Positions 58,188-64,000 of a stretch of DNA of 64,000 nucleotides are shown piece by piece. The stretch is from Rhynchopus euleeides (taxonomy: Eukaryota; Euglenozoa; Diplonemea; Diplonemida; Diplonemidae). The stretch lies in NCBI GenBank assembly GCA_963210315.1, contig OY723270.1, positions 1,178,001 to 1,242,000 of the forward strand, in the 5' to 3' direction. The notes below the pieces were generated by a model. It did no database searches. It was not told the DNA's origin and worked only from the letters and a program-made list of their open reading frames with translations. The translations under genes were made by a program, and so were the position numbers. Every line of letters begins with the position of its first letter. The stretch's first letter is position 1.

Positions 58188-59342
58188 CAGAGGCTTAGCT
58201 TGGGGGGGGGAAACTCGGTCAGGTGACCGAGTTTCAGCCAAACCCGGAAAAAAACTCGGTCAGCCCAAAAAAAAAAAAAAGGTAAAAATTTCCGCGAAAA
58301 AATCGGATTTTTTATGGGGTGCAGCAGCACAGGAGGTGAAGCACGCGTGCGAGCGGAACGCGAACACCCCATTCTCCTTCTGTCCCGGATTCGTCGCTAG
58401 CCCGCGAATAACGTCAGCAGTCTCGAATTCCGTCTCCCGGCAACATGGTGGGCACGCAGGTGCAGGAGGCTCTGGGCCACATCGCTGACCATTGCCTGGC
58501 ACCTCTCCCGGGGATCACTGGCGCGTACCCTTGCCCGGACTTCAATGCCCCAGCAGCACACCCACTGAAGTGGGCACAGGCGCACAAGACTGCCCTTCTG
58601 CAGGAGCCCGGGTGTCTGTTCCGAGTTTCGGAGGTTGGGCTTGCAGGAGGTTATTCGGCGGTTTACCTCGGGAAACCTCGCTCTCACGTGCAAGCTACTC
58701 CAGCTTGCATCTAATCAGGAATGCTTTGACCTCGCACGCCCTGCTCTGCCATGAACAAGCGCCCAGAAGTGACCCTTGATGAGATAGGGTCCCATCTCTG
58801 CAGCTGCGTATTCGCTGCAATCTTCACCTCCCGTGACTGTCCGCATCTACAGGAGAAATGTTGCATCGACAACGGCAGTGCTGGGCACTGCTTCTGTTGA
58901 ATGCTTGTTTCCAAGCCCCGCTTTGTCTCCACCAGGCTTCGCCAACTGAGCAGCAAAAGCCTTGCAAATGTACTCTTTGCGGGAGTGGAATGTCGCGAAG
59001 ATTCACAGGGTATCTCCGTAGCCACTCTTGCGAGGTAGAAAAGTTCACGGGATCACCAAGAAGGCTCTTTGTCGGCCCACTTCAGGACTATTTGCGCTGC
59101 CGGGACTGCACCCGCCACTGGCGGGGAACTGCCAATGCAGCACCTACAAAGGCAACAAAGCAAACTCAGGTTGAGGCTGCAGACCTGGTTGCTGAGCTGG
59201 TGTTCTAGAAGGGGGGGACCCGGGAAGGCAGCAACGTCGAATTCTGGGTGAACGGGGTGGTGGGGGGCAACTCAACTGTGTGTACTGTGACCGAGTCTGA
59301 CCGAGTTTCGGCCCCAACCCCAAAATCCAAGCTAAGCCCCTG
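58188..59342. mobile_element. hAT-type element, CAG(A/G)GGCTTAGCTTGG ends
   Basis: CAGAGGCTTAGCTTGG at the left and CCAAGCTAAGCCCCTG at the right, with a perfect 8-bp duplication GCCTGGCA at 58180-58187 and 59343-59350. AACTCGGTCA motifs repeat subterminally on both sides. The interior has short coding-like stretches but no long frame, so it is a decayed or non-autonomous copy. About 58740-58860 (minus) is shared with the element at 8543. It lies just 54 bp after the stop of the preceding gene. Confidence 0.8.
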
Positions 59343-59350
59343 GCCTGGCA

Positions 59351-60131
59351 CACACACCAAAAAAAAAACAACGCACAGGACTGGCCTGAACAGCTCGCCG
59401 CAGATCTCGATGTCCCCGCCTTACCCCGACCCAAACCCGCGGTCGATGCATGAAAACCTGATGGGTCGTTAACGTGGCGGGTTCCCGCCACCCGCCCCCC
59501 CCGCCCCTGCCACACTGGTGGCCTTTTGTTCGACCCGACCCCATGCCACATGGCATGGCATATTAAGGCCACGGTGATCTCCCTCCTTTCCTCCGCCATT
59601 TGTAATCTGTACGCAATGCGTGTGGGCAGTGAAGTCCCCTCATCAAGAGCAGCAGCCAGGCAAACGGTGCTCGGTGTGGGTCGCCACTGCCGCGATAATA
59701 AAGGAATCAATTTTAGGGTGAAAGTGTGCAGTGTGCACGTTGCGGTGGCGAGGTCATCGATACGTAGAGTCCGCTCGGTGCCGCCTACACTGCAACAGAA
59801 GGTTACCGTGTGTGTGTGTGTCTGGCAGCAGTCTGACGGTGGAGATTACACCCCCAGCAAGCGCTTGGTGTGTGTCTACACTAATATAAAACTATTCACG
59901 TGTGTGTGTGTGCCTGACATCGGGCCTGCCTGGCGACAGGCCCTGCCCGCTTCGGATAATTGGAATGGTTGGGCATCTGCTCCATGCAGGTGCAAAGGGG
60001 GTGGGTGGTTGGGTGGGGAGCTTTCTGACCACACATGTTGTATTGTTGACGGCGTAGGGCGGCATGCGGGGCCTCGTGTTTGGCTCTGCATGGTGTTTTC
60101 AATGATGTTCGTGCTCACAGCCCCGTCTAGA
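59351..60131. other. No convincing gene
   Basis: Mixed sequence with two short TG microsatellites (59808-59822, 59900-59912). Open frames are short. No repeat family recognised. Confidence 0.4.
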
Positions 60132-60173
60132 CACGGTGGGATCTTGTAAATTTTACATGTATAACTACAAGTA

Positions 60174-60979
60174 TACCGTAAACGGAAATATTGTGGACCG
60201 TAATAAAGGTGAACCGTACTATAGGTGGACCGTAAAAAAGATGGAACAAATGGGATTTTTCCGGAACTTGGAACATTTTTACGGTCCACCTATTTTACGG
60301 TTGGGATCGTGGACTTGGCGGTTTTTTTTACGAGTTCCTTCGCGACGAAGTCGCGAAGGAACCAAGGAAATCGTACGGCTGAAGCTGCAGGATTAACACC
60401 ACAGGGCCTCAGCACAGAGTGTGCACTCACCATCGTCCGGGAACTGTTCTCCCACAGTTACTGCAGGGTGTACTACACTAAAGGAGTACGATTTCCCTGA
60501 ATTTTTCGGGCACTGATTCACGAATTTACATCTGGAGGGAGCCCGGTGGTCTCAGCTTCTGTCTGCGCGCCCTGCCGTACTGTGGCTGCTTTTGTGGGCT
60601 CGTGCAGCAGGTTCTACTTTTACTTCTACCGGAATGCTCCTTGCATGGTACTACACTTCTCGAGGTGTGGTGGTGGGTGAGTCTCGAGGTGAGATCGTGC
60701 CTTTTCCACACGCAGGGAGGACTTGCTTCTCTTGCTGGTGTTGGTTGCGGTGGTGGAGGGAGGGTCCAAAGCTGGGAGGTCGGGAGGCCTACGTGTGGGT
60801 GTCTGCGGCGTGGAGGCCGCAGTCCGCGCCCCGCAACCCACCAGCCCGCGGGCGAAAAACGCATTGTCTTTTCCATATTCAGTCCCAATAAATGGTGGAC
60901 CGTAAAAAAGATGGAACGTTTGGCCTTTTTTTGGGAACTTGGAACATTTTTACGGTCCACCCTTTTTCCGTTTACGGTA
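60174..60979 (+). mobile_element. 0.8-kb hairpin-ended element, copy D
   Basis: TA-CCGTAAACGG … CCGTTTACGG-TA, 806 bp. It differs from C by small deletions, for example a shorter GAGGTGAGATCGTGCC segment. Non-coding. Confidence 0.85.
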
Positions 60980-61551
60980 TACATGTATTATACATGTATA
61001 ATACTTGCATGTCAACTATTATACATGTATAATACATGGATATGCCTGAAATATACATGTAAAATACATGTATATCAAGTAAAAATACAAGTATAATACT
61101 TGCATGTCAACTATTATACTTGTATTTTTACTTGATATACATGTATTTTACATGTATATTTCAGGCATTTACATGTATTTTACATGTATAATACTTGTCA
61201 TGCAAGTATTATACATGTATAATACTTGCATGACAAGTAAAATACTTGCATGCAAGTAAAATACATGTATTTTACTTGCATGCAAGTATTTTACTTGTCA
61301 TGCAAGTATTTTACATGTATAATACTTGCATGACAAGTATTATACATGTAAAATACATGTAAATGCCTGAAATATACATGGAAAATACATGTATATCAAG
61401 TAAAAATACAAGTATAATAGTTGACATGCAAGTATTATACTTGTATTTTTACTTGATATACATGTATTTTACATGTATATTTCAGGCATATACATGTATT
61501 ATACATGTATAATAGTTGACATGCAAGTATTATACATGTATAATACATGTA

Positions 61552-61880
61552 CCGTATACGTAAATATTTTGGAACGTAAATATTATGGAACGTAAATATT
61601 TTGGAACGCTGGTGGGTTGGCGTTCCAGATTTTTTTCGTTCCATAATATTTACAGGGCTTTCTGCGACTCGGGGACTTGGACCAGGTGATCGGACGGCGT
61701 ACAGAGTCCCTGACGGGACCTACTCGTGCACTTTTCGCGCGATTCCTGACGCAAGCCGTCCTCACCACCGAGTCCCGAACTGGCCCTGTAAATATTTTGG
61801 AACGTAAATATTATGGAACGGACCGGCCAAAAATGGGCCCGTTCCATAATATTTACGTTCCATAATATTTACGTATACGG
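61552..61880. mobile_element. 329-bp hairpin-ended MITE, inverted copy
   Basis: CCGTATACGTAAATATT … AATATTTACGTATACGG between TAs at 61550-61551 and 61881-61882. Inverted relative to 32838-33182, with small length differences in the terminal hairpins. Confidence 0.85.
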
Positions 61881-61928
61881 TATATACTTGTAGTTATACA
61901 TGTAAAATTTACAAGATCCCACCGTGGA

Positions 61929-62700
61929 TGGGGACCACCCCCCCCCCCCCCTGCCCCCCTCCGCTCTACCGACTTCCGTTTCCGGCGAAACAGGGGACGC
62001 AAACTCCGAGTCTTTCTGTGGAACCGAAAAGGGTTGCCGGGGGGGGTTTTTTTTTCTCGTTGTCTTTTCTCCCCCCCCCCCCCCCCCCCGCAACAGGGCC
62101 CCTTTTTTGTGCGCCGGATCTTGGTGCACAAACAACGGCCTTCTGTTTTTTTTAGATCTTATTGGGGCAGGGCATTAGTTTGACCTTCCCGACGGAGCCT
62201 GAAACCTGGTTACCCTGGTTATGACCCACCAATTTTTTTCGCTCGGGCGCTTCGCGCCCGAGCGCCTCCTGCGCCGTTGTGACCGTGGCGTGCTATTATC
62301 TGTCTCCCCACCCCCAGGTTATGTATAGTCTCTACTTCCCCCGGGTTTGTGAGAGGTGTCAGACACAGCACACAATTCGCGCTGGTGCCAGGAGGATAAC
62401 CCATCTACACGCGTGGAGTTGCGCCCCGGGTTTCCCACCACCCATGGTGTTGCACCAGTCAGTGGCGAAGGACACGACGCGGTTCCAGAAGCTGTCCCCA
62501 GAGATTCTGTCTGCTCCAGCAGAATGCCGCAGATGTTGGCCGCATTCCGGCTGTTGCAGTCTTGCGGCACGTTACGGGTCGATCACGAATCCGGGTCGCA
62601 TGCTGGCTCACCTTCGTCGTGGCCTGGGTTTCGTCGGTGAGGGACGGCGCAGAAGGGGGCTGTGCAATCTTGGCCTGCGTCTGCCGCCGAATGACAGATG
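61929..62700. other. No convincing gene; hairpin
   Basis: C- and T-runs to 62150, then a perfect hairpin at 62242-62264 (stem GCTCGGGCGC, loop TTC). 62290-62700 has a plus-strand frame (62279-62737) with CERC…CRRC pairs but no recognisable fold. Confidence 0.4.
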
Positions 62701-62705
62701 CAGGT

Positions 62706-62779
62706 CGTGTCGTACTATTGCTGCTTGGTGGGGCTAGCGCAGCAGGTTATTTGGTAAGGGAAACCCCCGGTTCCGAGCC
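62706..62779 (+). repeat. tRNA-like repeat with A- and B-box-like motifs
   Basis: GGTGGGGCTAGCGCAGCAGG (A-box-like TAGCGCAGCAGG at 62735-62746) and GGTTCCGAGCC (B-box-like) at 62769-62779. The boxes are 22 bp apart, short for a tRNA. This is the only copy where both boxes are visible. Confidence 0.4.
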
Positions 62780-62805
62780 AGATTTTTGACTTTTTTTTTC
62801 CGCAC

Positions 62806-62938
62806 ACTCGTGTGAGCAGAAAGTCACCCACCACAGCAAGCATCCAAACGTGCTCTATACACTAACCCCACCCTTCATCAGGCTCAGGGTGTGATTATCA
62901 TTTCAGGGTTTGTGTGTAGAAGCGTCAACGCATCAAAC
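62806..62938 (+). repeat. Dispersed repeat (CGTCAACGCATC), best full copy
   Basis: ACTCGTGTGAGCAGAAAGTC, CATCCAAACGTGCTCTATAC, ACTAACCCCACCCTTCATCA, GGCTCAGGGTGTGAT, GTTTGTGTGTAGAAGCGTCA, ACGCATCAAAC. It matches 55090-55215 inverted almost base for base in the middle. Confidence 0.65.
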
Positions 62939-63364
62939 CCGTAAGACAATGGCGACAGCGACGACACCGACTCAAGGCAGACGGGACCTTCGATAATTTC
63001 ATGAAGTATCAACTCATGGCTTTGCCCACGACATGCTGCCGCAGTTCGCTGATCGAGGTGCTTTGGAAGGACATCGCGATTGTCGGCTCTACACGAAGCA
63101 CGACGGCACATCTCGCCGAAGTTCCTCGGCAACACCCTGAGCTCCAACCAGAGCAAAACCGTTTGGGCTCATCAACCCAGACTCCGTGTGTAGAAACGTC
63201 AACGTGAATACGCCGGATGACAGACGGGGTTAAAGGTGATGAGAATAGAGACAGGCGAAATCAGCTAACACCCGCGGGGACACAAAGGGGAAAGGGACAC
63301 AGCGGGAACGAGCGGGCTACGCCGATCGGATACGAAGATATAGGGCACACCCTTAAAAGGATCA

Positions 63365-63835
63365 AAAAGGGGAAAAGCGCTCAGGGTACCACAGGGGATA
63401 AACGCTCAGGGGAACAGAGCGCACAGGGCACACAGGGGGAAAAGCGCTCAGGGGACCACAGGGGATAAACGCTCAGGGGAGCAGAGAGCATGCAAGAGCG
63501 TTCAAGACGAACGCACCGGGTAACACAGGGGGAAAGCGCTCAGGGGAACACAGGGAAACACGCTTAGGGGAACAGAGCGCACAGGGTACGCAGGGGGAAA
63601 AGCGCTCAGGGGACCGCCGGGGATAAACGCTCAGGGGAACAGAGCGCACAGGGTACGCAGGGGGAAAAGCGCTCAGGGGACCGCAGGGGAAAACGCTCAG
63701 GGGAACAGAGCGCAACAGGGTACACTGGGGAAAAGCGCTCAGGGGAACTCAGGGGCTACACGCCCAGGGACGGGCGCTCAGGGGGAAGACACAGGGGAAA
63801 AGCGCTCGGGGGAACCGCAGGGGAAACGGGGGAAA
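63365..63835 (+). repeat. Minisatellite (GCGCTCAGGGGA…)
   Basis: Alternating GGGGAAAAGCGCTCAGGGGA-CC, GCAGGGGATAAACGCTCAGG and GGAACAGAGCGCACAGGGTA-C blocks, with higher-order units of about 60 bp and irregular spacing. Units are contiguous and variable, unlike a CRISPR array. 63836-64000 shows nothing recognisable. Confidence 0.8.
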
Positions 63836-64000
63836 GGGACTAAAAAAGGGCGGTTACGTCCAAGGGTGCCGACACGCAACCGAAGCTGACGTCCAAGACA
63901 TGCTACCCGCAGGTTTTCAAGCAAGTAGCAACGGCTGAAGGACCCCCGTGCAAGGGCGCCGCGCCTGCAACATCTACCTGCAACTGATGCACTGAAGGTA

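Larger units (their letters stand above)
60132..61926. mobile_element. Second composite element with CACGGTGGGATC TIRs
   Basis: Ends CACGGTGGGATCTTGTAAAT and ATTTACAAGATCCCACCGTG, with GA outside both (60130-60131 and 61927-61928). The body is ~570 bp of TACATGTAT/AAGTATAATACTTG palindromic satellite (60980-61551). Nested in it are one 0.8-kb element (60174) and one CCGTATACG MITE (61552), both at TA sites. Same construction as 49392-52778 with different passengers. Confidence 0.85.

Noticed and set aside
56548-58241. Minus-strand frames of 350 and 345 residues
   Set aside because: Arg/His/Ala-rich shadows of the plus-strand low-complexity gene.
63365-63835. CRISPR-like repetitive array
   Set aside because: Units are contiguous and variable with no unique spacers, no leader and no cas genes; the organism is eukaryotic.

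Overview
The window looks like nuclear DNA of a microbial eukaryote. It has long, GC-rich, apparently intron-poor host genes, Thr/Pro-, His- and Gly-rich low-complexity proteins, a DUF4116-repeat protein, and a very heavy load of DNA transposons, MITEs, a LINE and SINE-like copies. The DUF4116 and low-complexity style would suit a chromerid or dinoflagellate-like alga. That assignment is an inference and no marker gene fixes it. I recognised no rRNA or tRNA gene, no CRISPR array and no bacterial operon.

Layout. 1-15 kb is almost all repeats: a small TIR element at 136-240, fragments of a possible coding sequence (1405-2236), two hAT-type non-autonomous elements with 8-bp target duplications (4767-5744, 12416-13602), GC-hairpin repeats, G-rich tracts, and two abutting TA-flanked long-TIR elements (8543-10065, 10079-11225). 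15.36-24.91 kb is one nearly complete non-LTR retrotransposon on the minus strand. It carries a coiled-coil ORF1, then OTU protease, APE endonuclease, RT, zinc finger, RNase H and a duplicated Cys/His motif. It is split by an 894-bp insert bracketed by a 216-bp direct duplication, and sits between (TG)n tracts. 25.37-29.98 kb is a large secreted/membrane protein gene. 30-38 kb is repeat-rich with small elements and two possible small coding pieces. 39.03-40.34 kb is a ubiquitin-like/DUF4116 gene. 40.92-43.58 kb is a pogo/Tigger-type transposon with a long transposase ORF. 44.45-46.52 kb is a RING-fragment/cold-shock-like protein gene. 47-53 kb and 60-62 kb hold nested TIR elements built around a palindromic TACATGTAT satellite. 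56.11-58.13 kb encodes a low-complexity protein with a short coiled coil, followed directly by another hAT-type element. The window ends in a minisatellite.

Four or five host genes look real (25.4, 39.0, 44.4 and 56.1 kb, and doubtfully 38.05 kb). They show no shared pathway. The strongest unusual material is mobile DNA: a LINE whose copies lie in AC/TG microsatellites, nested hairpin-ended elements, and several insertions whose target duplications can be read directly, three of them against related uninterrupted copies in the same window.
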